Origin: Sorangium cellulosum
GTDB taxonomy: Bacteria; Myxococcota_A; Polyangia; Polyangiales; Polyangiaceae
Length of the DNA stretch: 64,000 nucleotides
NCBI RefSeq assembly: GCF_002950945.1
Contig: NZ_CP012673.1
Location: 3,381,001 to 3,445,000, forward strand
Direction: 5' to 3'
This document shows, piece after piece, positions 45,193 to 55,600 of the stretch. A program made the translations under genes and the position numbers. The stretch's first letter is position 1, and every line of letters begins with the position of its first letter. Under the pieces are notes generated by a model, which saw nothing but the letters and a program-made list of their open reading frames with translations, searched no databases and was not told where the DNA came from.

Positions 45193-46578
45193 TCACTCCG
45201 GTGTATCGACGCCGACGTGCGAGCCGTTCGCGCCGTTCACCCCGCGCGAGCCCCCCCGCCGGGTCGTGCTCGCCGACGAGGACGGCGGGCCCGGATCCGC
45301 GTCAGCCCCCTTCGGCCGCTCCTTCGCGGGCGCGAGCTTGAACGCCTCGTGCAACACATTGACCGCCCTGTCCGCCGTGCGCTCTTCGATGAGGCAGCTG
45401 ATCCGCAGCTCGTTCACGGCCAGACCCGACACGGCGATGCCGTGCTGGGTCAGGCTGCGGCACAGGTGCGCGGCGATCCCCGGGTGCGACCGGATGCCGA
45501 TGCCGACCAGCGACACCTTGGCCAGGCCGGTCGACGTGCGCATCTCGCCCTTGCCCGCGCTCGCCACGAACTGCTCCAGGAGCTGCCGGGCGCGGCGCAG
45601 CTCTCCCGCGGGGAGCGTGAACGCGATGTCCACGCGGGCCTCCCCCGCGTTCGCGGCAGGGTGGCAGAGCATGTCCACGCAGACGTTCAGCTCGGCAAGG
45701 AGGCCCGTCACCTCCGCGATCAGATCCGGGCGGCACGCGACGCCGACGAGCTCGACTCGCGCCTGATCCGCCGCGCAGGTCACGCCCATCAGCGCCTTGC
45801 CCTCCAGCGCGTGCTCGCGATCGACGACCCACGTCCCTTCTTCCTCGGTGAACGAGCTGCGCAGATGTAGTGGTACCTGGTATTTCATGGCTATCTCCAC
45901 GCTGCGCACCTGCAGGACCTTGGCCCCGAGGGACGCGAGCTCGAGCATCTCTTCGTAAGGAATGGACTCCAGCTTCCGGCCGGCCGGGCAGACGCGGGGG
46001 TCGGCCGTGTAGATGCCGTCCACGTCGGTGTAGATCTCGCAGATGTGCGCGCCGAGCACCGCCGCGAGCGCCACCGCCGTGGTGTCGGAGCCGCCGCGGC
46101 CCAGGGTCGTGATGTTCCGGGAGGCGTCGACCCCCTGGAACCCCGCGACCACCGCGATTCGCCCGCTCGCGAGCGCGCTCCGGAGCGGGCCGTCGTTCAC
46201 CCCCTGGATGCGGGCCTTGGTGAAGGCGCTGTCCGTGACGAGCGGCAGCTGGTGCCCCAGGAAGGAGCAGGCCTGTCCGCCCTCGGCCTGGATCGCGAGG
46301 GCGGTCAGCGCGACCGTCACCTGCTCTCCGGTCGAGACGATCACGTCGACCTCCCGGGTGTCCGGGAGCGGGAGGACCTCGTGCGCCAGCGACAGCAGGC
46401 GATCCGTCTCCCCGCTCATGGCGCTCACCACCACCACGACGTCGTTGCCCGCGCGCTGGCTCGCGATCGACAGCCGCGCGACGTGGCGGATGCGCTCGAT
46501 GCTGGCCACGGAGGAGCCCCCGAACTTCTTGACCAGCAGCGGGCGGCGCGCGCCGCTCCGCGGGAGCCTCTCGGACAT
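45193..46578 (-). CDS. Aspartate kinase
   Basis: A 461-aa aspartokinase that makes aspartyl-4-phosphate. The N-terminal KKFGGSSVA is the signature. [37 protein letters not shown] and [15 protein letters not shown] follow. Two C-terminal ACT domains (about residues 300-440) suggest amino-acid feedback, but their residues need comparison with lysine- and threonine-sensitive forms. A disordered Ser/Gly tail ends the protein. It starts 5 bp after the aldolase gene. A second-copy kinase beside GriI/GriH-type genes would supply aspartate semialdehyde for that pathway. Confidence 0.93.
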   Translation of the reverse strand: MSERLPRSGARRPLLVKKFGGSSVASIERIRHVARLSIASQRAGNDVVVVVSAMSGETDRLLSLAHEVLPLPDTREVDVIVSTGEQVTVALTALAIQAEGGQACSFLGHQLPLVTDSAFTKARIQGVNDGPLRSALASGRIAVVAGFQGVDASRNITTLGRGGSDTTAVALAAVLGAHICEIYTDVDGIYTADPRVCPAGRKLESIPYEEMLELASLGAKVLQVRSVEIAMKYQVPLHLRSSFTEEEGTWVVDREHALEGKALMGVTCAADQARVELVGVACRPDLIAEVTGLLAELNVCVDMLCHPAANAGEARVDIAFTLPAGELRRARQLLEQFVASAGKGEMRTSTGLAKVSLVGIGIRSHPGIAAHLCRSLTQHGIAVSGLAVNELRISCLIEERTADRAVNVLHEAFKLAPAKERPKGADADPGPPSSSASTTRRGGSRGVNGANGSHVGVDTPE

Positions 46579-46583
46579 TGGCT

Positions 46584-47444
46584 TCACTCCGCCGCCTCCC
46601 CCACGGGGTGCGGCGTCTTGCCGTTCGCGCCCGGGACACCGTGCGACCGGGAGCGCTCGGACTGCGGCGTCTCGCCGGCGGCCAGCACCACCTTCTGGAG
46701 CTGCGTGAGCACGGCGGCAGCCGACTCGCGCTGGAAGATGTTGCGCCCGACGCACAGCCCGGTGGCCCCGCGGGAGACCACCTCCTGCGCGAGGCGGACC
46801 ACCTCGTCCTCGGAGCGCACCGCCCCGCCCGCGAAGAACACGGCGGTGTGCTCCACGACCCCCGCGAGCAGCTGGTGCACGTGCGAGGACTGGGCGGGCG
46901 CCTCGAGCTTGAGGGCGTCCGTCCCGAGCTCCACGCACGCCCGCATCAGGTGCCGCATGCGCCGGATACGCAGCTCGTCCCCGTCGCACGGGACCTTGTC
47001 GTACAGCATCGTGAGCACGGGCATCCCGTAGCGCTGCGCCTCGTCCACGACCTCGCCGAGCTGGCCCAGGTTGTGCGCGTCGTTCGTCCCGTCGAAGTTC
47101 AGCTGCAGCGAGACCGCGTCGGCCCCGAGGCGCACCGCCGCCTCGACCCCCGTAAGCCGCTCTTTCAGGTTGGGATTCGCGGCGAGCGACGTCATGCCGT
47201 TGAGGTGGACCATGAGGCCCACCCCGCGGAGCAGGCCGCAGGTCGCGAGCCGCTCCACCATCCCCTTGTGCGCGATGACGCCCGTGATCGCCGGGTGCCC
47301 GATCCAGCGCGCCACCTGCGTCACGCTGTCCAGCCCCTCGACCGGCCCGATCGTGAGCCCGTGATCGATCGGGACGATGATGCCCCGCCCGCTCCGGCGC
47401 TCCAGGAAGCGGGACCATCGAATCTTCTTGGGAAAACCGTCCAT
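46584..47444 (-). CDS. GriI-type aldolase (ADH-synthase/FbaB family)
   Basis: A 286-aa class I aldolase of the family holding archaeal 2-amino-3,7-dideoxy-D-threo-hept-6-ulosonate synthase and Gri[19 protein letters not shown] is the family start. The Schiff-base Lys is probably Lys179 in DALKLEAP, and [12 protein letters not shown] forms the phosphate site. GriI joins aspartate semialdehyde with dihydroxyacetone phosphate. Next to a DHQ-synthase-II-like gene and an aspartate kinase, this reaction is more likely here than the archaeal shikimate route. GGAGAGG lies about 8 nt before the ATG. A disordered tail follows residue 265. Confidence 0.88.
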   Translation of the reverse strand: MDGFPKKIRWSRFLERRSGRGIIVPIDHGLTIGPVEGLDSVTQVARWIGHPAITGVIAHKGMVERLATCGLLRGVGLMVHLNGMTSLAANPNLKERLTGVEAAVRLGADAVSLQLNFDGTNDAHNLGQLGEVVDEAQRYGMPVLTMLYDKVPCDGDELRIRRMRHLMRACVELGTDALKLEAPAQSSHVHQLLAGVVEHTAVFFAGGAVRSEDEVVRLAQEVVSRGATGLCVGRNIFQRESAAAVLTQLQKVVLAAGETPQSERSRSHGVPGANGKTPHPVGEAAE

Positions 47445-47470
47445 GGCAAGCCTCTCCGGTGCTCGAAAGC

Positions 47471-48787
47471 TCACGTTTCGATGATGTGCTCGTCGACCTT
47501 GATGCCCACGTGGCGCCCGGGCTTCGCCGGGTGCGCGAGCACCCTGTCGCCTTGCCGGAGCTCGGTGATGTTGAGCGGCTTGGCGTCCTCCGAGAAGATG
47601 CGCACGTGCCAGTCGTCCTGCATGATGACGTTGATGAGCTCACCGCTCTGGAACTGCGCCTCGATGAGGCGCAGCGGGCGGACCTCCGTCTTCATCCGCC
47701 CGACGCTGCCCCGGCGCGCGGTGCCGGTGCGGTCGACGATCATCACGGGGGAGCCCGCCCGGAGCTCGCTCATGTAGTCCGTGCGGTTCCCGAAGTTGTA
47801 GACATAGCTGTGGACCGCGCCCGCGTTCACCCGGAACGGCCTGAGCTCCATGTACGGCAGGAAGAAGACCTCCGGGCAGCACAGGATCCCGCCCTGGGAG
47901 GTCGATCCGACGAGGATCCCCTCGGTCGGCGAGAAGAGCGTGGTCGTGTCGATGCAGCTCCGCTCGCCCATGCCGATCGGCGAGCTCTTCAAGATCGTGG
48001 CCGCCTCGAGCTTCACCGTCGCGCGCTCCAGCCGGCCGAGCCGGGAGACGAAGTCGCTCAGCGCGTCGTGGGCGCGCGGCGAGAACATGACCCCATCCGC
48101 CCCGACCTCCATCACGCCCAGGGTGACGATGGCGTCGTCGACATCCATGGGGGAGTTGATCTCCTTGATGAGCACCGTGTTCGTGGCCTGCAGCGTGGCG
48201 ATCACGAGCTCCAGCGGGATGTTCGTGGGGTCGCGGAAGCGGACCATCAGGTAGGCGTGGCGCTGCCCCTCCGCGATGGACTGGTGCAGGCTCGCCCCGT
48301 CGTCCACGTACGCGCGGAAGCAGGTCCTGTACCCGAGCTCCTCGGCCCTCCCCAGGAGCTGCACGTCCGGGCTCGCGATGACGATGTCCTTGCCCCCGTG
48401 CAAGAGCGCCCCGAGCCGCTCCAGATCCTCGGCCCGCTCGACGCTGACGACCTTGATCATGCGCGACGGGACCACGGGCCCGAGCGTGGCCAGGTTGTCC
48501 GGATAGAGCACGATCCCGGTGTAGGCCAGGTTGATCACCCGCTCGAGGATGCCCTCGCAGTCGCCCGGCTTCGCGATCTTCGCCGTGTCGAACCAGACGA
48601 CGAGTGCGTCTGTATCGGTGACCCGGTTGCGGTCGCCCTCGACGCGATCGAGCCGGATGCGCTCGCGCTTCTCCATGGTGACGGCGACGCCCTTGCCGCC
48701 GCCGTGGGCCCCGGTCCCGCCGCTCGCAATGCTGCTGCCGCCGCTGCTCACGACGCCGTTTCCATTCGACGAGATGGTCATGCTCAT
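47471..48787 (-). CDS. Dehydroquinate-synthase-II-like enzyme (GriH type)
   Basis: A 438-aa protein matching archaeal 3-dehydroquinate synthase II and actinobacterial GriH, which closes the C7 aldol product to 3-amino-4-hydroxybenzoate. Recognisable stretches are [63 protein letters not shown] and [11 protein letters not shown] Ser/Gly-rich N-terminal extension of about 35 aa precedes the core. AGGAG lies upstream of the 48787 start. Most bacteria make dehydroquinate with AroB, so this gene here argues for secondary metabolism. It could instead make dehydroquinate; product needs testing. Confidence 0.88.
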   Translation of the reverse strand: MSMTISSNGNGVVSSGGSSIASGGTGAHGGGKGVAVTMEKRERIRLDRVEGDRNRVTDTDALVVWFDTAKIAKPGDCEGILERVINLAYTGIVLYPDNLATLGPVVPSRMIKVVSVERAEDLERLGALLHGGKDIVIASPDVQLLGRAEELGYRTCFRAYVDDGASLHQSIAEGQRHAYLMVRFRDPTNIPLELVIATLQATNTVLIKEINSPMDVDDAIVTLGVMEVGADGVMFSPRAHDALSDFVSRLGRLERATVKLEAATILKSSPIGMGERSCIDTTTLFSPTEGILVGSTSQGGILCCPEVFFLPYMELRPFRVNAGAVHSYVYNFGNRTDYMSELRAGSPVMIVDRTGTARRGSVGRMKTEVRPLRLIEAQFQSGELINVIMQDDWHVRIFSEDAKPLNITELRQGDRVLAHPAKPGRHVGIKVDEHIIET

Positions 48788-48813
48788 GGTCGATTATCTC
48801 CTGTGCTTGTCGT

Positions 48814-50052
48814 CTAAGGGCGCGCGGACACGCGCGCTAAGGATCGATCCAGGTACATCGGCTTGCCCAGCATTCCGAACGAGACCGGCTCGCTCCGGTC
48901 GTAAAGAGTTCCCTTGGGGACGATCTCCACGTCGATGCGGGCGCCGTGCGCCCCCGAGAGCTCCTCGAGGAGGCCAGGCGCGATCCGGTCGTCCTCCCTC
49001 TCCCGCTCCACGATGAAGCGGAGCCCGTCCCCCTCCGGCGAGGCCCTCCAGAACCGCCGGGACGGCAGCCTGGAGACGATCGCCTCGAGATCCCACAGAT
49101 CGAACGACTTGCCCTGAACCCGGAGGGTGTCGTCCGCCCTGCCGCGGATCTCCAGCGTCGTGCGCTCGCCGCACACGCACCGCTCGTCGACGCGCCTCAC
49201 CCGGTCCCCCGTCACGTAACGGATCATCGGGGTGGCCCGCCGGGTGAGCGACGTGACGACGAGCTGCCCTGTCTCCCCCGGCGCCACCTCCCGCTCCAGG
49301 TGGTCGTCGAGGAACTCCATGAGAAAGCAGTCCTGCCAGGGATGCAGCCGGCGCGCGGCGCAGTCCATGGCCTGAGGCCCCGTCTCGGTCATGCCGAAGT
49401 TGTCGTACACGGGGACTCCCCAGATCCCCTCCACGAGGCTGCGCCGGGCGGGGCTGAGCGGCTCTCCGGCGCAGCAGATCGCGCGCAGGCGAGGGAAGTC
49501 GCGGCGCGGATCGAGGCCCGCCATCTCCGCCGCCTCGGCGATCATCACCGCCGAGAGCGATATCGTGGCGAGCACGGAGACATCGAGCCTCCGCAGGAGA
49601 TCCACGACGCGCGCGAGCGGCGTGATCGTGGTCCGGCTGTCGGCGGCGATCGCGCACGCGCCCTTCTGCTGGGCCGCCATCTGGACGAAGGGCCCGATGG
49701 TGGAGAGCGCGTACGGGAACCGGATGAGCACCCGGTCCTCGTCCGTGAACCGCACGCCCCACCGCGAGAACCGCTCCCGGATCTCCGCGAGATCCCGAGC
49801 GCTATACCACACCGACACCGGCGCGCCCGTCGTCGCGGAGGACTCGTGGTACTGGAGCAGCTCGCGCCGCGGCGCGCACGCCATGCCGTGCGGCGACTGC
49901 TCGAGCAGGTCGCGCTTCGTCGTGAACGGGATCGCCTTCCACTCCTCCCACGAGCGGAGCGGCGCGCAGGGCAGGCGCCGCTGATAGAAGTCGGCCCTGC
50001 GCGCGTGCTCCAGCACCTGGTTGATGGCTGCCAATCGACCCGGGACCACCAT
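48814..50052 (-). CDS. PaaK-type adenylate-forming enzyme (first)
   Basis: A 412-aa adenylating enzyme of the phenylacetate-CoA ligase superfamily. The phosphate loop is ESSATTGAPVSVWYS near residue 90. NFGMTETGPQAMDC holds the adenine/Mg site, TGDRVRRVDE the ribose Asp, and the C-terminal domain has RADDTLRVQGKSFDLWDLE. CVCGERTTL carries a Cys pair often seen in PaaK-like zinc sites. It would activate an aryl acid as an AMP ester, then give a CoA ester, amide or other conjugate. AAGGAG lies 8 nt before the ATG. In this cluster the aryl acid is plausibly 3,4-AHBA or a derivative. Confidence 0.85.
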   Translation of the reverse strand: MVVPGRLAAINQVLEHARRADFYQRRLPCAPLRSWEEWKAIPFTTKRDLLEQSPHGMACAPRRELLQYHESSATTGAPVSVWYSARDLAEIRERFSRWGVRFTDEDRVLIRFPYALSTIGPFVQMAAQQKGACAIAADSRTTITPLARVVDLLRRLDVSVLATISLSAVMIAEAAEMAGLDPRRDFPRLRAICCAGEPLSPARRSLVEGIWGVPVYDNFGMTETGPQAMDCAARRLHPWQDCFLMEFLDDHLEREVAPGETGQLVVTSLTRRATPMIRYVTGDRVRRVDERCVCGERTTLEIRGRADDTLRVQGKSFDLWDLEAIVSRLPSRRFWRASPEGDGLRFIVEREREDDRIAPGLLEELSGAHGARIDVEIVPKGTLYDRSEPVSFGMLGKPMYLDRSLARVSARP

Positions 50053-50078
50053 GGCGCACTCCTTCGTTCAGGCGTTCA

Positions 50079-50849
50079 TCACGCGTTCGTAGAGGCGCTC
50101 TCGGCGCGGATCAGCGCGCGGATGTTCCCGCCGAGGATCCTGTCGCGCTCGCCCTCGGAGATCGGCAGGAGCAGCACCTTCTGGAGCTCGGCGGCCGGGT
50201 GGGAGAGCGGGTACTCGGAGCCGAAGATCACCTTGCTCGCGCCTGCCTGCTTCACCGAGAGCACGATCTGCAGGTAGCTGCTCAGCGAGGTCTCCAGGAA
50301 GAGGTTGTCGAGCTCGGCGGCGGCCGCCGACGCCTCGTTGTCGACGTGCCCGGCCCCCATGTGCTCCAGGATGAAGGGCGTCCTCGGGAACCGCCTCGCC
50401 AGCGCCACGTAATCACACGTGTTCGCGCCCGGCCGGAACGCCACGTGGGAGTAGATCGGCGCCTCGTGCTCGCCGCAGAGGCTCGCCAGCGGCGCCATCA
50501 CGTCGTCGCCGAACGAGAACTTGTGGACGAGCGGCGTCACCATCAGCCCGCGAAAGCCGTCCTTCAGGTACCGCGCGGCGACCTCCGTCGCGTCCGGAGC
50601 GCACGGGTCGACGCAGACGAGCCCGTACAGCGCCGGGTTCGACCTCACCGACCGGTCCACGTAGTCGTTCTTCGGGACCACGTCCGGCTTGCTCTTGCCG
50701 GTGATGTACGCGTTGAACTGCCGCACATCCAGCATGCCGCCGGGGCAGACGACGCCTCCCTGGATGCCGCCCTGCCGCAGCTGCTCCAGGTAGTTCTCGG
50801 TGGATCCGTAGCTCGTCGGAGACACGTGTGCATGTGCATCGATGATCAT
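50079..50849 (-). CDS. Amidohydrolase-family (TIM-barrel) enzyme, decarboxylase-like
   Basis: A 256-aa metal-dependent TIM-barrel enzyme of the amidohydrolase-2/ACMSD-like group. Metal ligands His6 and His8 (MIIDAHAHV) are followed by His in YSHVAFRPG and LEHMGAGHVD. Where most relatives have an Asp (G[ST]DYP), this one has Glu212 (GSEYPLSHP). Relatives decarboxylate aromatic acids or hydrolyse rings, lactones or amides. In the cluster it may decarboxylate or open a ring of an aminohydroxybenzoate product. GAGGGG lies close upstream of the start, and genes on both sides are within 40 bp. Confidence 0.82.
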   Translation of the reverse strand: MIIDAHAHVSPTSYGSTENYLEQLRQGGIQGGVVCPGGMLDVRQFNAYITGKSKPDVVPKNDYVDRSVRSNPALYGLVCVDPCAPDATEVAARYLKDGFRGLMVTPLVHKFSFGDDVMAPLASLCGEHEAPIYSHVAFRPGANTCDYVALARRFPRTPFILEHMGAGHVDNEASAAAAELDNLFLETSLSSYLQIVLSVKQAGASKVIFGSEYPLSHPAAELQKVLLLPISEGERDRILGGNIRALIRAESASTNA

Positions 50850-50887
50850 GGTTGGCCCCTCGTCTCGCTGGTATGCCTCGCGGCCGC

Positions 50888-52219
50888 TCACGCCCGGATC
50901 ACGCGCACCGCCTTGCCGGCGGCGCGCGGGAACGGGCACACGAACTCGACGTCGAAGGGCAGCGCGGTCGCCGCCTGCATCTTCGTGGCGAGCGCCAGCG
51001 CCAGCGCGGCGCTCGGCTCCACGCCGCGCGCCGGCTCACAGACGACCTTGAGCCGCGCCCGGTCCGACGACGGCATGACGAACTGGAACCAGTTCCCGAC
51101 CTCCGGCATCCGCATCAGGATCTCCTCCAGGTGGATGGGCGAGATCGCCTTGCCCTGGACGTAGATCTGGTCGAACGCGCGGCCCTTCATGGTGAACCGC
51201 GGCATCGAGACGCCGCAGGGGCACGGGTCCGCGTCCATGCAGCCGAGGTCCCCCGTCCGGAAGCGGAGGAGCGGGCTGTCGTAGCGGAGCAGCGCCGTCA
51301 CGACGATCTCGCCCGTCTCGCCCGGCGCGAGGCGCCGGCCCGTCGCGGGATCGACGATCTCCATGAGGACGTGCGCCTCCGGCACGTGATAGCCGTTGTG
51401 ATGGTCGCACTCGATCCCGAGCGCCCCGCACTCGAGCGATCCGTAGAAGAAGTTCGCCGTGGTCCCCCACATCTTCTCGACGCGCTGCCGGAAGGTCGGA
51501 GAGCACCCCTCGCCCGTGAGCCAGATCTTCTTGAGGCGCAGGCTGGTCAGGTCGAACGCGCTCCGCTCCGCCTCCTCGGCCAGCATGACGGCCCAGGAAG
51601 GGCTCGTGATGACGACGTTCGGCCGCAGGTCCTTCATCATCTTCACGGTCTTCTGCGGGGTGGAGTAGGCGCCCCCCTTGCCGGCCGGGATGACCGTGGC
51701 CTGGTAGCCGTCCATGAAGGTCTTGTGGAACGCGAGCCCGGCCGTGCTCATCTCGTACGGGAGCGCGTTCAGGCAGACGTCGCCGGGGCCGACGGGGAAC
51801 AGCCGCGTGTACCGGGGCGCGAGATCGTGGAGCAGGTAGTCGTTCCACGTGAAAGCCATGTAGATCTCCTCGCCGCCGGTCGTCCCGGTGGAGACCTGGA
51901 CGAGCGCGATGTCCTCCTTGTCGCAGGTCAGGAGTCGCCACGGGTGCCCGCGCAGCTCGTCCTTCGTGAGGAACGGCAGCTTGCCGAGATCCGACGGGCG
52001 CCGGATCCGATCGGGGGTGACCCCGGCCTCGTCCATCTTGCCCCGATAGAACGGTGACTTCTCATACGCGCGCTCGAGGATCGCCCTGAGCGAGTCGGCG
52101 CAAAACTCGGACAGGGCCTGGGGTGACATGCTGTCCGCCGGCTCTGCGCCCGAGAAATGGCGAGAGATGGCGGGCGGGATCGTCGAGGACAGCAATCTTC
52201 GTTCAAGGAGTGAGCTCAT
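50888..52219 (-). CDS. PaaK-type adenylate-forming enzyme (second)
   Basis: A 443-aa phenylacetate-CoA-ligase-like enzyme. The phosphate loop is VQVSTGTTGGEEIYM. FYGSLECGALGIEC replaces the usual Y-G-x-T/S-E region, RFRTGDLGCMDADPCPCG carries the ribose Asp and a Cys-rich site, and GRAFDQIYVQGKAISPIHLE is in the C-terminal domain. It is only distantly similar to the first PaaK enzyme, so the two probably use different acids. The start at 52219 has AGAGG about 10 nt upstream; GTG 52261 would add 14 residues. It is the first gene of the cluster, so its promoter should lie in 52220-52480. Confidence 0.85.
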   Translation of the reverse strand: MSSLLERRLLSSTIPPAISRHFSGAEPADSMSPQALSEFCADSLRAILERAYEKSPFYRGKMDEAGVTPDRIRRPSDLGKLPFLTKDELRGHPWRLLTCDKEDIALVQVSTGTTGGEEIYMAFTWNDYLLHDLAPRYTRLFPVGPGDVCLNALPYEMSTAGLAFHKTFMDGYQATVIPAGKGGAYSTPQKTVKMMKDLRPNVVITSPSWAVMLAEEAERSAFDLTSLRLKKIWLTGEGCSPTFRQRVEKMWGTTANFFYGSLECGALGIECDHHNGYHVPEAHVLMEIVDPATGRRLAPGETGEIVVTALLRYDSPLLRFRTGDLGCMDADPCPCGVSMPRFTMKGRAFDQIYVQGKAISPIHLEEILMRMPEVGNWFQFVMPSSDRARLKVVCEPARGVEPSAALALALATKMQAATALPFDVEFVCPFPRAAGKAVRVIRA

Positions 52220-52354
52220 GCTCGTCGCACCTCTTTCCAGGAGCCGACGTGTGGCTGTCACGGTGGAACGCGATCTCCCGACACCGTCCGATGAGCGGCG
52301 TGGCGCGTCGTTCCCCCGAACGTCCGAGTCCTGCCACGCGGCTTCGGCGCGCGC

Positions 52355-52400
52355 CAGAAATTAATGTATTGTGGCCCCCTGCGCACGAAATGTGACGCGC
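52355..52400 (-). promoter_or_regulatory. AT-rich candidate promoter of the biosynthetic operon
   Basis: The minus strand reads TTTCGTGCGCAGG and then CACAATACATTAATTTC across about 52355-52391, an AT-rich island in GC-rich DNA about 140 bp upstream of the first cluster gene. ACATTAAT could serve as a -10. No strict -35 is seen. Confidence 0.35.
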
Positions 52401-52482
52401 GAGGAATCGGCTTTTTCCCGGCATGATCTCGAGTCGCCATCATCGATGGTGCTCCGCCCCGGGCGTCGGGGCGGCGCGCTCC

Positions 52483-52544
52483 ACGTTCGTGGAGAACACA
52501 TCACGGTTCGTGGAGAACACATCACGGTTCGTGGAGAACACATC
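52483..52544. repeat. Three direct repeats of 21 bp
   Basis: ACGGTTCGTGGAGAACACATC is present in three tandem units: 52483-52502 (one base shorter), 52503-52523 and 52524-52544. The 21-bp period is two helix turns, so bound proteins would stack on one face. The array lies about 265 bp upstream of the cluster's first gene and 70 bp after the end of the methyltransferase gene. It may be an activator array. No spacers exist, so it is not CRISPR. Confidence 0.8.
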
Positions 52545-52614
52545 ACGCCCGCGATTCGCGGGCAGCGGCCGGCGAGCGCCTGTCCGCACCTGCGCGGGCG
52601 GCGGACGGCCCTTC

Positions 52615-55600
52615 TCAGGCCGGCGGCGGCTCGCCTTGCGCGCGCCGCCGCGCCTCTTCGGAGGCGCGCGCGGCGCGCGCCTCGTTGAGCGCGAAGAGCC
52701 GGTCGATCAGCCGATCTTCGAAGGCGCTCCGGCCCTCGCGCTCCTCCGGGGTCTCGGGCGCGGCGTACGGCGGCACCGCGATGTCGTCGAACCCGTAGGC
52801 GGCGAGCACGGCCCGATCCATCTCCTCGTGCAGGCGGCGCAGCTCGACGACGCGCGGCAGCGCGCAGGAGGGGTCCTTGACGAGGTTGTACGTCTCGGTG
52901 AGCCCTTGCCGCGACGCGATCAGGTGCCGGGCGCGCGCCGTGTAGAGGCGCTCGCCGATCACCTCGAGGGGGCCGCCCGCGGCGAGGTGCTCCGGGGGAG
53001 GGAAGGGGAACGTCTCCACGCAGTCGGACGGCGCATAACGGAGGCCTTCCCCCATCGTGGAGGAGAGGAGGCGCGCCCACGACTCGTGCGCTCGCGACTG
53101 GAGCACCGCGAAGCGCGCGTAGTCCTCGATCGCGAAGACGCAGAGCTGGTCCGAGAACGTCCGGTCGGCGGGCTGGAACGCGAAGCAGAGGTGCTTCGTC
53201 ACCCGCGCCGCGACGAGGCACCGCCGGAGCGGCGCGAGCTTGCGCCGGAGCTCCGGGCGCGTGTTGGCGAACTGCCACCACCGCGCCCGGTGGCCCGCGT
53301 CGATCCCGGTGTGCTTCAGGCGATCCCGCCCGGGCTTCACCCGGCTCCGGACGATCTCCAGGAGCGTGGGCCACCGGGCGGCCTCCTCGATCCCGCGCTC
53401 GCCGAAATCGATCACGCAGCGGTGTGGGCTGTGCGAAGGGGACGAGTTGACCTCCTCGCCGCCGAGGAAGGGGCGGAGCACCTCCTCGGCCCCGGGGTCG
53501 GCCGCGCGCAGCGCTCGCCCCTCGGCGTCGTCGAGCACGAAGCCCTCGCCGCGGAGGAAGCACCCGATGAAGCAGAGATCGCGGCTCTCGTGCAGCGCGC
53601 GCGGATCGGGCCGCTCCGGCATCGCGCGCAGGTAGGAGTTGATGTGGTGGACAGGGCGGCCGTCCAGGCGCGGCGGCGGCACGCCGTCCTCGGGCGACAT
53701 CCCGACGGCGAGGTGCACGACGGCGACGTGCACGGCGGCGTCCCCGGGCCACGGGGCGCTGCGCACGGCGTGGTAGATGACGGCCCGCCCGCCCTCGACG
53801 AGCGGCTTCAGGCCCGATCGCCGGGTGTCGCCTTGCGCGATGGTGTTCGTGGCGATGAGCCCCACCGTGCCGCGCGGCCCGAGCAGCGTGTCCGCGCGGC
53901 GGAAGAAGTGGGCCGCGAGATCGGTGTTCTTCGTGGCCCCGTGCAGCTGCTCGAGCCAGGCGGCGTAGAGGTCCCCGTGATCGGTGGAGATCCGCTTGCC
54001 CCCCAGGAACGGCGGGTTCCCCACGAACGCGTGGAGCCGGGCCGCGCGGCGACCGGGGGCGCCGGGGGCGCCGCCGCCACCGCCGTCCGGGCGGTCCGGG
54101 AGGTCCGAGAGATCCGGGCGGTCCGGGGGCGGCTCCTGGAAGACCTCGGGGAACTCGAGCGCCCAGTGGAACGCCGGCAGCGGCGGCCGCGCCCCCGGTA
54201 CGCCCTCCCGGAGCTCCCGCTGCATCGCGAGGAGCGCTGCCGGGGGCGGCCCGCCGCCGCGCAGCCACGCCGCCGCGAGCTCCGCCCGCCGGTCGCGCTC
54301 CTGGAGGCGGTCCCGGTCCCGCGCGTGCGCGAAGAACGCCCCCACCACCAAGTCGCCGAGCAGCCGCGCCCGGCCGAGCGCCTCCTCCGCCTCCGCGAGC
54401 AGCTGCGCTCGCGTGTGCTCCGCGGCGCCTTCCCCGCCCTCCGAGGGCGCTGCGCTCGGTCCACGCGCCTCGTACGCCCCGCGCGCCGCGAGCGCCCGCG
54501 CGACGGCCCGGTCGATCTCCGCGTCACACGGCGGCATCGGCGCCGCGGGGCGCCAGTGGAAGCCGCGCAGCTGGGCGAGGTCGAGCCCCACGAGCGAGTC
54601 GCCGTGCCGCAGGGCGTGGTCGACGAACGTGAACGGCTCCTCCCTGGCGCGCGCCACGAGCCAGAGCGACAGCCGCGCGAGGCTCACCGCGGCCGGGTTC
54701 TTGTCCGCGCCGTACAGGCAGCGCCGGGCCACGAGCCGCCGCGCCCGGCTCGCGGCGTCGTCGCCCGCGTCGTCGCCCGGGGCGAGCCGCGCCGCCGCCG
54801 CCGCGTCGCCGCGCGCCGCCTCGCGCTGCCAGGCGGCCACCACCTGGCCGGCGAGGAACCGGCAGGCCTCCAGCAGGAACGCCCCGGAGCCCATCGCCGG
54901 ATCACACACCGTGAGCCCGAGCAGCGCCTCCGACGGCGGATCCTCCCCGAGCTGCCGGATCAGCGGCTCGAGCGTGCGCGCGACGATCGGCGCCGACAGG
55001 CTCCTCGGCGTGTAATGCGAGCTCGTCCGCCGCCGCTCGGCGCCCGGCTGGAGGAACAGCTGCCCCGCCGCGAGCGCCGGGGTGTCCCGCGCCCGCAGCG
55101 GGCCGAGCGCCTCGATCACGTCGGCCCCGGTGCGCGCGGCGGCGAGCGCCTGGCCGAGCTTGCCGGCCTCCCGCCGCGAGAGCCCCGCCCGCTCGGCGAG
55201 CCACGCCGCCCGCCGCGCCTTCGGCTGCGCCAGCGCCTCGGCCGCGCTCACCCACACCTTGTCCGGCCTGAGGCACACCGTCGCCCCCGCGGCGCGCTCG
55301 ACCCGGTAGCCCATGAGCGCCTCGTAGAGGCCGCCGAGCTGCTCGACCTCGAGCGCGCGGTACGACAGCCGCCGCCCGTCGAGCACGAGGAGCCTCTCGA
55401 GCACGAGGAGCACCGTGAGATCGTCCACGGCCGGCGCCCGTGGGCGGCGCGCCGGCTCGCCCCGCTCCGTCGCGCCATCACGCTCCACCGCCGGCGCCCC
55501 GCTGCGCTCCAGGAACGGGTAACACTCCGGGTCGAAGAGCTGCCCCCCGCGCGCCGGCAGGGGGAGCTCGCCGCCGTGGATGCCCTCGAACACGGCGCGG

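Noticed and set aside
46584..48787. Archaeal-type shikimate pathway for aromatic amino acids
   Set aside because: The same two enzyme families serve that route, but tight linkage to an aspartate kinase, two aryl-acid ligases, an amidohydrolase and a Rieske oxygenase fits 3,4-AHBA chemistry better. Kept as an alternative.
52483..52544. CRISPR-like appearance of three close repeats
   Set aside because: The units are contiguous without spacers and there are no cas genes in the window.
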